A DNA stretch of 64,000 nucleotides from Fonsecaea monophora (Eukaryota; Ascomycota; Eurotiomycetes; Chaetothyriales; Herpotrichiellaceae), in the NCBI RefSeq assembly GCF_001642475.1, contig NW_019173987.1, positions 147,438-211,437 of the forward strand. Direction: 5' to 3'. Shown here piece by piece: positions 1 through 8,694 of the stretch. The notes below the pieces were generated by a model. The model ran no database searches, was not told the origin of the DNA, and saw only the letters and a program-made list of their open reading frames with translations. Each line of letters starts with the position of its first letter. Within the stretch, counting starts at the first letter, position 1. Position numbers and translations under genes: made by a program.

Positions 1-2318
1 GAGGACGGGGAGCCCCGAGGAGGAAACAATCAAATGGGTTACCAGTAGCCCATTGAGACCCGAGCAAGAAAAACTATACCTCGTTCAGCAGGTCCCAAAG
101 GCAACGAACTCGCACAACGAGGCGGGAACGCAGAATGGCATCATACGACAGTAGTGCCCACGCTGTCGTGCCTTTTGCTCAGGCGACGCCGCATGAGGCA
201 TGGGAGCCGTTGATCTCCAGACCTCAGCCGTATGCGAGATGGAAGGGAAACAAACGGGGAACAGACTACACCATACCATTCGTCGACATGATGGATGAGA
301 GGATTCAGCGTGTGTGCGTTGGTCTGGCTAGGAAAGATTGCGTGCCAAAGACAAGGGAGTGGAATGACCACACGGATCCGCTGGGTTCGACTTTGCCAGT
401 ACCATGCCAGTGGGCCGCATTGTACGTGTGGAGAAGGGTTGGTCGAAGTCGGAGGCCCAGCCGTGCAAGTTTTGCAGAATCTAGAAATGCTGGATCCGAG
501 TTGCAGATTGTGGAGTCGTTTCTGCCCTGACACCATGGCGACGGAGGGATCTCTTTGCATTTAAGTGCAGGTTTGTCCCTCCTGACCTTTCCCCAATGTG
601 CAGGACGTTAGAGAGAAGTCAGCCACCAATCCGGTCCTCTGAGGAGGCAACTTTCATCAGCTGTATTTTGCTACAACCCGCCGCAATGGTGGATATACCC
701 GTCTCCGTGAAAGATCTTGAAAGACGGTAGTCGAGATTGAGCCATATCCGCACGCCCACTACTGGCTTTGTAAGGGTTTTCGTGCAGCAGTGGTAGATTT
801 CACCGGTCTTTATCAAACCTGTTCACCGCGTCCGTTCTCTAACAGCCAATTTTTCAAAGCTCAATGAATCCCTTCAGCGTCGATCCTTCAGGTTCAAGAA
901 TTCCCTGCCCTAAAGAGGTAAGGTGTAAAAGGTTTATGTAAGAAAGGGTGGATTTAGATTTATCCAAAGATATTCCGGAAGCGGAGAAGGGGAAATGATT
1001 GCTAGATCGAGCTTCGCGCGAGGGCGAGAAGACAAGGCTGGATCCACCAGGACGGGAATCGGCTCGGAGGGCGAATGAGAGTATCTCGTGGGTAGGGGTG
1101 TACGAGTATAGGCGGCTAGGTAGAGAAATAGGTCGGTCAAGGCAAAGAATGGTGGGCGGACAAGTGTTGCTGTTCCCCTTTGGAAGCATTGGCATGGTGA
1201 TACCGAATGAGATCTCCTTTGCACCGTGTTCCGGAATAGGTGAGAAGGGCCATCTTGATGCCCTCTGATGCTTGGCTGAAGCAAGGTTGGGTGAGAGTGT
1301 AAGATGCTCAAGGGTGAGTTGACTGGGCGAGGATCGCCTTTGGCTGCGGAGAGCAATCTGCATTTTACTAATCGGAGGAGTACTCGATAAGCTGATGGAA
1401 GCTCGGAAGGTACAAATTTGCCATGACATCACGTGATAACAACTTCTCTCCAATGGTCGGGCTTACACCACATCTTGAATACATTTATCGACTTTACATA
1501 ACATGAAAATATAATAATCTCTCTGGATCCAGTATCCGATATCATGACCTTGAAATCCGTATACATTGTGTAAGGCTGTGGTCGCGGGTCCTAGTTACGG
1601 AGGTCTAGCCCAAATCAGAAATTGTGGTGCAAAATATACAAACTTGCCAAGTATCGATTCTACCCCTCCCTGCGGCTTTTGGCATCCCACCCTCCTTATC
1701 TATTCCCGCTCGTGGTCAGCTTCCCATTGAACCGACCATCATCTTCACTCGCCTTAACCACCTTGGGCATTTTGTTCCCTTCTACTCTATCATTCCAACC
1801 CTTCTGGTGCTATTGGAGCACTGTGACTGGTCCCAGAAGCTTCCTGTCTGAGTTCTAGGCACGGAGCTATACACGCTGACGCGGGTCTTTGGCCACCAGA
1901 TTTCCATCAAACGCGTTGTTTGCATGAGAGTAATCCCTAACCTAGACTGGGGCAACGCAGTCCGAGCCAAATGAGCAAGGCAAGTTGTGGGTAGCTGGGA
2001 AGTCTGAAGAGGTATATCTTATAGACTGCTGCATCCTGGTTCCTGCATTACTCTCTCTCAATCTGCAGCTTCTTCATCTTCTTTCCCCAAATCCGTTTGC
2101 ATTTCCCTAGGTCTCGTGCAATCACGTCCCAATCCGCTTATCGCAACTTGCCTCTGCTTGCGACTGCTTCAGGACGGCTTTCAGCTTAACAATAAAGGTG
2201 AGTCTGAGGACTATCTTTGCAAGAACCAAGGCGACCTGGGTAGAAAACTATTACAGACAACCAGCGCGCTCTGAGAGGGATTTGGCTGGTTTCCAAGCAT
2301 CTTCAAAGAATCTAACAA
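1..2318. other. No confident gene; upstream region of the cupin gene
   Basis: Open frames of up to about 200 codons exist on both strands (for example 854-1453 on the minus strand), but they lack an ATG at a sensible place, are low in complexity or overlap one another, and none resembles a known protein. The last 300 bases are pyrimidine-rich and fit the leader of the downstream cupin gene. A possible leader intron lies at 2198-2256 (GTGAGT to TTACAG). A palindromic E-box TCACGTGA is at 1429-1436. Confidence 0.5.
2198..2256 (+). other. Possible 5' leader intron of the cupin gene
   Basis: A 59-nt stretch begins GTGAGT and ends TTACAG, 120 nt upstream of the cupin start codons, in a pyrimidine-rich leader. 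Size and borders match the coding introns of this window. The internal branch site is weak, so this is only a suggestion. Confidence 0.3.
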
Positions 2319-2375
2319 ATGGGACATTGCTTCAGCAGACTTACATCCCAATCCAAAACATCCAAACCTGAAAAG

Positions 2376-2808
2376 ATGGGTTCCACACCAGCTTTCAAGC
2401 ACTTCTCCAAAGTCCAGTCCGAGTTCAAGCCTCCCTTGATCGCCAACGAGAACGCCTTCCTCGGCGACGTCGTCAGCAACGACTCAATTGACCCCGAGAA
2501 GCCCATCAGCTGTGGCATCTACAGACTTGAGAAGGGCACTCCCCTCGTCTACACCTACACTTACCACGAGATGAAGATCATTTTGGAGGGTGAATTTGAT
2601 ATTAGCGACGAGACTGGCCAATCTGTTCACGTGAGAGCTTCCACTCCATTGGTTGGAAACCCGCGCGCTCGCGAGCACAACTGACGTTGGATTCTAGGCT
2701 GTTGCTGGCGACGTTTTTTACTTCCCCAAGGGTAGCGTTATCACCTTCAAGACGAACACTTATGGTTTGGCCTTCTACACCGGCCAGCGCAAGCAGGGTG
2801 CCGCATAA
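2376..2808 (+). CDS. Small cupin-fold protein (EutQ-like)
   Basis: Two exons, 2376-2630 and 2698-2808, joined over a 67-nt intron (GTGAGA..TTCTAG), give 121 residues. The single cupin barrel shows a first motif around residues 55-75 (YTYHEMKIILEGEFDISDE) and a second after the intron (GDVFYFPKGSVITFKT). This is the layout of small fungal cupins similar to EutQ. The first motif keeps H and E in place of the full HxH set, so metal binding is uncertain and no substrate can be named. I took the ATG at 2376 because the family usually starts close to this point. An in-frame ATG at 2319 would add 19 residues beginning MGHCFS. The gene is followed 250 nt later by the tail of the thioesterase gene on the other strand. 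Confidence 0.85.
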
Positions 2809-3057
2809 ACGAAACGGGACCATAGCCAAAATTAAAAACATTCAAGCAATTTTCATGATTGAAGGACGTTTGCAGACCTATTTCCGGTGCCAAAAAGCCC
2901 GGCTCATCTATGCTCTTTTTGCTCTTTTTGTTCGTGGACTTTGACGCCGACTCCGTGACCTTGAGAACAGAATGAAAGCGAATAATACCACAATGGTAGT
3001 GATGCCAATGTATGCCCAGTGGTGACCTTCTCGGTTCGCAGGCACGACATCATCTAG

Positions 3058-4133
3058 TCACAGTGCCCCACTCGGTGGTAAACATCGCTTGATGAACTCC
3101 TCCAAATCATCGATCTCTTTCATGTCCGCCGAATGAGCGAGACCCCTGCGCACAACTGTCAATCACAAAACCTGATATGGCTGGCAAGGATACTCACGGA
3201 TATGTCTTGAATTCGACTTTGTGGCCCAACTCGTTCCTCAAATACTCTGCCGACTGCACTCCCCACTGATGTTTGACCAGTTCGTCTGCGTCCCCGTGGC
3301 CCATGAAGAAGGGGGTGTCTTTGTTCGCGCCATTGGCCTCTTTGGCAAAATCCTTGATCTTGTCCCCGAGCACGAGATAACAGCTCAATCCAAAGACTCC
3401 GCCGAGCTTGTGCGGTGTAGTAGCGCCAGTGAACAGCGACATCGCACCGCCTTGGGAGAAACCACCCAAGATTATACGGTTGGAAGGTACACCGGCATCG
3501 ATCTCGTCGGTGATGAGTTTGTTGAAGGTTGCACGGGAGCGCAGGATGCCCGGTTCATCGAAATCGTGCTTGAGGTCGGAAAAGTTCGTCTACCGTCGCG
3601 CAAAACACAATTCATTAGCTCTTGCGTAGCGTAGAGGCGTGGTTGTTAGGAATAGGAGAAGCGAGGAGGGGTAAGGGGATCCGACTTCGTCGCGGCGCCT
3701 TACGATATCGTACCATCCAGGCATGCGCATGCCAAAGTTCTGCTCTCAATGTTAGCACCATGATCCCGCACCGTATGTGAAGGAGTAGCTCTTTCGGGTA
3801 CGTACCACGGTGATGGGGATGTTGGGCGCATTGGGGAAGATGAACTTGACGTCCTCAAACTTCCCCCGCCGTCGCCAGGTCTCTGCGAGCGACACCCTGG
3901 CGGCTGCGATGAGTGCTGTGATATTTCCGAGAGGACTTCTCTGGGGACCGTGACGAACTCACCACCCTGCACCGCTGTTTTATTTCACAGATAATCAGTC
4001 AAAAAGCCCCAAGAAGACTTCTCGGCGTAAATCTGCGTTGGGATACTGACCTGTCCCCCAGCCCATGGGCCATAATCACCGTCGCCGTATGTGTCTTGAG
4101 CGCAGGTACGATCAACGCTTGTTTGCCCGCCAT
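3058..4133 (-). CDS. Acyl-protein thioesterase 1 (phospholipase/carboxylesterase family)
   Basis: Six exons on the minus strand (4051-4133, 3963-3974, 3806-3896, 3704-3739, 3198-3589, 3058-3145) join in phase to 233 residues, the usual length for this alpha/beta-hydrolase. The enzyme removes palmitate from cytosolic S-acylated proteins and also has lysophospholipase activity. The start shows the family signature HGLGDSGAGW. The nucleophile sits in GGFSQGG (Ser119), the acid in GHGDADELV (Asp176) and the base in PGLAHSAD (His209), so the triad is complete. Exon 2 is only 12 nt and supplies part of the GAGW motif. Introns are 76, 66, 66, 114 and 52 nt. The gene is divergent from the NAC beta gene across about 970 nt. 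Confidence 0.93.
3963..3974 (-). other. 12-nt microexon of the thioesterase gene
   Basis: It is flanked on the minus strand by AACAG upstream and GTGAGT downstream. It completes the split Ser codon and encodes S-G-A-G plus two bases of W. Without it the conserved HGLGDSGAGW motif cannot be built, and the reading phase on both sides agrees. Confidence 0.8.
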
Positions 4134-5100
4134 CTTTGCGCACGCGAGATTGATTTCTGGACCGATTCAAGGGAGGAGACGGAGGAAGAAAGCAGAAAGA
4201 GAAACGATGTTTGATGGGGAAACAAAGGCTGGTGGCATGGACAACTCAGTGCCGTTACTGTAATAGAGAGCGGGACATTGGGCAAGCGCGGGAATCGTGT
4301 TGGCTCAGCCGAGGTTGTTCCGGACGGTGATGAATCAAGCCCCCAATGCAGAATTTCCGTTCTTTTCCAATTCTCTATCATGATCGCTGCATATGTGTAA
4401 CACCATGTGCTTGAGAATGCTCCCCGGCTCAAGCGATAGAGTTGGAGAGTGACACTGAAGTTGACATCAGGATGCGTAAGCCCATAAAATTGTTCAGTGC
4501 CGTAAGAAACACAAGCTGGATTGTGCTGCTGGTCATTGTTGGTTCACGAGAATGCTGGCAAATTAGTGGTACAACAAAGCTATGTGGCCTCGTCTGGGGG
4601 CAAGATACAGTGTTGACCGTGACTCAATGCTCTACTAAGACTGCTATTACCATACCTCGCACGCCTGGACGATATACTTGCACTTTGTTCCCAGACTCCA
4701 CGTCCGCAGCTACACGTGATCTCGCACACGCACACTCGACCCCGAGGTCTCGAGCCGCAGCAAAATCGCCAAGACTGTCATAAAGGGCACAAATCCCCAG
4801 AAAGTTGAACGTCCTTGAATCATCCCGCAACCCGAAGCTCAACTCGCTCTCCCATCTCCCATCTTCATCCTCTTGTACAGCTAGGACGGAAATCCGAGCG
4901 TTGTCTTGAGATTTTCCTGAGCCTCTTTTTCGCTTCTCGGTCCTTCCGCCACCTCTGAAGCTTTTCTGAGTCTTGGATTCCAAGGGCTCGGCGAAAACGT
5001 CTTTTCCACCTCGAGAGCAGTTGGATTTGTGTGCTTGCGCTTTCTAGCCGTGACATCTCTGAGCTGAGTGAAGCTCAGCAACAGACACCAACCCACCACA
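4134..5100. other. Divergent intergenic region, thioesterase / NAC beta
   Basis: The stretch holds only short overlapping frames and no recognisable coding sequence. It must carry the promoters of both flanking genes. The 150 nt before 5101 are mixed purine/pyrimidine without a clear TATA box. Confidence 0.5.
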
Positions 5101-5915
5101 ATGGATCAAGAAAAGCTCAAGCGCATGCAGGCGCAGGTGCGAATTGGTAAGTCACTCACAATTATCCCAAGACAACCATCGTATGTAACCCTCTGCTAAC
5201 AATGAATATAGGGTACGTTCCTTGATTCCTTCTTCGTACTCACTGTCAATCTACAAACCCAATTTCGCAAGAATTCTTGTTTGACCGCCGAGACCCACTC
5301 ATCTGACATCCTGATTCTTTGATACAGAGGTAAAGGCACGCCGCGCCGTAAAACCAAGAAGGTGCACAAGAGTTCCGGGACCGACGACAAGAAACTCCAG
5401 ACGACGCTCAAAAAGATGAACGTGCAGCCCATCCAGGCCATTGAGGAGGTCAACATGTTTAAGGAAGACGGCAATGTGATACATTTCGCTGCACCAAAGG
5501 GTACGTGATCTTAGCATTCAAAACACTGCAGCAAGGACGGGTGCACAGGGACAAGAGTCCTAGAAATTCAAGAGGAGGATGGGAAGGGTCCATTAGGGGT
5601 TTTGTTCCAAAATGAAGCGGAAGCTAATATGCCATTTTGTTTTGCACCACAGTCCACGCCTCAGTGCCTTCGAACACGTTCGCCATCTACGGTAACGGCG
5701 AAGACAAGGAACTCACGGAACTCGTGCCGGGCATCCTAAACCAACTCGGCCCCGACAGCCTCGCCTCCTTACGTCGCCTGGCAGAGTCGTACCAGAGTCT
5801 ACAGAAGAAGGAAGGCGGTGAAAAGGGCGAGGGCAAGAAGGAAGGCGAAGACGAGGATGACGACGAGATCCCGGATCTGGTCGAAGGAGAGAACTTTGAA
5901 GGCAAAGTCGAGTAA
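5101..5915 (+). CDS. EGD1: Nascent polypeptide-associated complex subunit beta
   Basis: The ribosome-bound NAC beta subunit, which pairs with the alpha subunit at the tunnel exit and shields new chains. Exons 5101-5146, 5212 (a single nucleotide), 5328-5500 and 5653-5915 give 160 residues. The N-terminal ribosome-binding motif RIGGKGTPRRK is seen at residues 14-24, followed by the NAC domain (VQPIQAIEEVNMFKEDG... through NQLGPDSLASLR). The tail is acidic and ends DEIPDLVEGENF, as in other fungal NAC beta proteins. Introns are 65, 115 and 152 nt. The single G at 5212, or equally a twin intron whose inner part splits the outer donor, is needed for both glycines of RIGGKG. A single intron 5147-5339 would drop one glycine. 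Confidence 0.93.
5147..5327 (+). other. Twin intron or two introns around a 1-nt exon
   Basis: First unit 5147-5211: donor GTAAGT, branch GCTAAC, acceptor AATATAG. One nucleotide (G, 5212) follows, then donor GTACGT at 5213, branch CTGAC and acceptor GATACAG ending at 5327. Read in order, both units are complete introns. Read as nested units, the first is an internal intron inserted directly before the donor of the second (a stwintron). Confidence 0.65.
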
Positions 5916-6716
5916 GGAGAAAGAGAGGCCCCGAAGTACGCAAAGCTGTGGGTAGATGGGCGGAGGAGTGTGATTCCCCCTCCCAAATATGTAAAAAGGG
6001 TCCCCAAAAGAGACAGGGAAAAGAAAACTCGAGGGCTCCAAAAGGAAAAAACAGACTGAATATGCATCGCATCCATGTCCCCCCTCTCCCCTCTGCATTG
6101 TATGCGAGGGGGAGAAAAGGGAATGAATGGTCCAATTTTCTGGCGGCAATGCGTCGGTGTGAATGTGAGAGAACGGACTTTCTTGTTTCTGCTCTCTCTC
6201 TTTGCTCTTTTCTCGAGTCTTTTGCTGCCTCTTCCGTCACTGTCATTGTCACCATCACCACCACGACGACTGGAAAGCCATGAGGAAGAGATGTATGTAC
6301 GGTACGGTATGTGGATGGTGAGAGGGACAAACCTGCTCGTCGGCACTACTGCTGCCACAACACTCCAACTATTGAGGATGTTCCCTTTCCCTCTCCCCCT
6401 TCCTCTCTGCATGTGTGTATCTGCGTGATCAACCACCCCCAAGCGCCAGCTACTTAGCTTCCCAGTTGGCCCAACTACCTAGCTACGCTGAGCTATGCTG
6501 CTGGTTTCATCCCAAAGGTACTCGGTACATTAGGTACAGTATGTACATATGGTCTGTCCAGGTGGCGCTAGTGCTCAACTGCCCGTGGAAGGGTGTCTAA
6601 TCGTAATTCCTAACCCCTACCCCCCAAAAATTCGTGTGTAGCGTTGCGAGTTGGTTTTGTTCCAAGTTCCAATTACAGTACCTATCCCAGACTCCGGACT
6701 GAGACCGCCAACACAC
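5916..6716. other. Convergent 3' region, NAC beta / nucleoporin
   Basis: Tail-to-tail spacer holding the 3' UTRs of both genes. It is rich in pyrimidine runs and TCTCTC-type low-complexity sequence. The long frames on both strands here are low in complexity and have no family resemblance. Confidence 0.5.
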
Positions 6717-8192
6717 TCAATCGTCCTTCAGGCCACAAAAGTCGGTTCCGAACCACCTGTCCACGCCGTGCCAGAAGCTCCAGTACCAGCCATTAGCTGG
6801 GTCCCAGCTCCCGTCGTCCTTGACCAGTGGCCCCTCCCCGATCACATCACGTCGCCCCGCGGCTCCTTGCTTCGTGCTGCCCATAAAATACGACACAATC
6901 GGGATGCTCCGAAGAACTCTCTCTGCAAACGTCGGTTGCGGGGGCAGGGCTTCCGACATGGGTCGCAAGACTACCTTTTTCACGTTTTTGATGTGCGTCA
7001 TGTATTCCGAATCCGGCGGGTGCTGGGTGGCTTCTCCAGGCAGCTGGGGCACAGAGCGTGAACGTAGACCAGTGGACGAGGATAGCTGTGGGGGTGCCAG
7101 GTCGGTGGCCGTCGCCGTCGCCGATGATGCGGTCGCGGAATCTACAGAGATTTCCTCTTCTTCATGGTTTGGAGGCTGTCCGTATTGCATGTCGGGCATG
7201 GTGTGAGAACGGGGTAGGGTCTGGAGCGCCCGCTCAAAGCCCGCAATGGCCGACTGTTTGCCTGATAGCATACGGGAAGATTGCGACGAGCTTAGGGTCC
7301 GTGCTCTCCGACCATCATCGAGATGTCGCGACGACTGTGGCTGGGGCTGTAGAAGGTCTGACCCATCGAGCCCGGGAGCAGGGCCTCTGGGCAAGGGAAC
7401 GTCTGCCGCTGGGCCTTTTCCGTGCCACATCTCGCAATGCACCATGTAACCATCAATATCAATGGGACTGTAAAAGCATGCCCTCTCTGCGGCCTGGTAG
7501 GAGTCGAATGTGATCTTGATCCAGTGGTTCCCACCACAATAAATCCGACTCTTCTTGATGGCCTCACGGCTGAGATTCTGATGGACCACCACAGAGGCTC
7601 TCGAGAGGCCAAACGGTGAGTTCGAGGAGAGGTAGAGGTTGGGATCTTCTCGTGGGTAGTCTTCGCAGATTATGCCGGGGGAGACGATCTTTTCGAATTT
7701 CGACAGGACCTTCCATTCCGAGTGTTTACCTGCGTAGCCGTAGAGTAGACATTCCGTGGGCACGGCTTCTGGCTGGATCGGCCGTTCTGTCGCGGGTACT
7801 TCGCCTGGAGCGGTCGGGGGAGATGGTAACGTGGTCTTCCTCTCTTCCTCTTTCGCCTGTTCCTTTGCGAACAACCTCCCAAACTCGGCCACGGCAGTGT
7901 TCTCCTTTTGTCGAACCGGTGTGGTGCCTGTCCTCGCGCGCGGCGTTCGTGACGCCGTGGATCTTATACTGCGATTGCGACCGAAAGGCCCGCTCTCTTC
8001 TGGTAGCTGTCTGGCATTTCTCGCGGAGCTGTTCGACGAGTTAGAGTGTGGTTCTCCGGGTGGGAAGATCCCCGACAAGGATTCAAGGTTCGCATCGAAA
8101 TTAACTGACTCTGCATAGCGATAACCCCAGGGAAGGGTCTCGCCTTTTGGATCTCTTGCTCGCTCTTCAGGTAACACGGAGTGGATCTCCAT
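6717..8192 (-). CDS. Nucleoporin Nup53/Nup35-type (MPPN domain)
   Basis: One exon of 491 residues. The middle (about residues 146-250) is the atypical RRM of the Nup35/Nup53 family: it starts at ECLLYGYAGKHSEWK, contains ICEDYPREDPN and ends around IDIDGYMVHCEMW. The flanks are disordered, Ser/Pro/Gln-rich and charged. The extreme C-terminus (WYWSFWHGVDRWFGTDFCG) is aromatic and amphipathic, as expected for the membrane-binding helix that yeast Nup53 uses. The protein is expected in the inner ring of the nuclear pore. I set the start at the ATG at 8192 because the resulting opening (MEIHSVLPEE...) fits the short N-terminal motif of fungal relatives. No intron is needed. Confidence 0.88.
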   Translation of the reverse strand: MEIHSVLPEERARDPKGETLPWGYRYAESVNFDANLESLSGIFPPGEPHSNSSNSSARNARQLPEESGPFGRNRSIRSTASRTPRARTGTTPVRQKENTAVAEFGRLFAKEQAKEEERKTTLPSPPTAPGEVPATERPIQPEAVPTECLLYGYAGKHSEWKVLSKFEKIVSPGIICEDYPREDPNLYLSSNSPFGLSRASVVVHQNLSREAIKKSRIYCGGNHWIKITFDSYQAAERACFYSPIDIDGYMVHCEMWHGKGPAADVPLPRGPAPGLDGSDLLQPQPQSSRHLDDGRRARTLSSSQSSRMLSGKQSAIAGFERALQTLPRSHTMPDMQYGQPPNHEEEEISVDSATASSATATATDLAPPQLSSSTGLRSRSVPQLPGEATQHPPDSEYMTHIKNVKKVVLRPMSEALPPQPTFAERVLRSIPIVSYFMGSTKQGAAGRRDVIGEGPLVKDDGSWDPANGWYWSFWHGVDRWFGTDFCGLKDD

Positions 8193-8450
8193 CGGGAAAG
8201 TCACTCGCCAGAAGCTGTGAGTCGTTGAATAAAATGCGCGGCGGCGCCGTATTCGGGTTGTGGCAAGTTGAGGAATCAGACGAAGCTAGATGTGAGTCAA
8301 ATGTTGTAAGAAAAACTGGTGACAGCCAAAGGCAGCGCGCACACTTGTAGAGGGCAGCGTGCCTTGTACCTGGAAGCGAATAATTTATTGTTTACCCTGG
8401 GAAGCCCTTGTCTCCGCAGAATCTCGGGTGTCGAGGGTGAAACGCCATGG

Positions 8451-8458
8451 CACGTGAC
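8451..8458. promoter_or_regulatory. E-box CACGTGAC (first copy)
   Basis: Palindromic CACGTG core with the AC extension favoured by Cbf1-like centromere-and-promoter binding factors. It lies about 260 nt upstream of the nucleoporin start and is repeated at 8641-8648. Function is inferred from the motif alone. Confidence 0.35.
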
Positions 8459-8640
8459 ACCCGACTGAGCAGTGGTGGACTCGACGTCAAGTCGTCACGC
8501 AACTCTGAGAATAGGCATTATTTTGAAGCCAGAGATTTCCTCCTGAGTTATAACAAGTAACGATCGTCTTGGGGTCCTTCCTCGACTATATACCATGTTT
8601 GGAAGAATCTACAGCCAGCTGCGTCCATGGCTCCTGTATT

Positions 8641-8648
8641 CACGTGAC
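8641..8648. promoter_or_regulatory. E-box CACGTGAC (second copy)
   Basis: Same eight bases as at 8451-8458, about 450 nt upstream of the nucleoporin gene. It also lies just past the monooxygenase stop codon. Confidence 0.3.
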
Positions 8649-8694
8649 AAGGCTGCCTCACCCCTTTATGCAGTGCCAACGCTATCATCCTCCC

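Larger units (their letters stand above)
8193..8694. other. Intergenic: nucleoporin promoter and monooxygenase 3' end
   Basis: No coding sequence is recognised. Two copies of CACGTGAC lie at 8451-8458 and 8641-8648, which may be binding sites for a bHLH factor of the Cbf1 type. Confidence 0.5.

Noticed and set aside
854..1453. 200-codon frame on the minus strand
   Set aside because: Does not begin with ATG, Ser/Pro-rich and low in complexity, overlapped by another frame of similar length, no family resemblance.
5687..6442. 251-codon frame antisense to the end of the NAC beta gene
   Set aside because: Antisense shadow of a Lys/Glu-rich coding region and of low-complexity 3' UTR; no ATG at a sensible place and no resemblance to a protein family.
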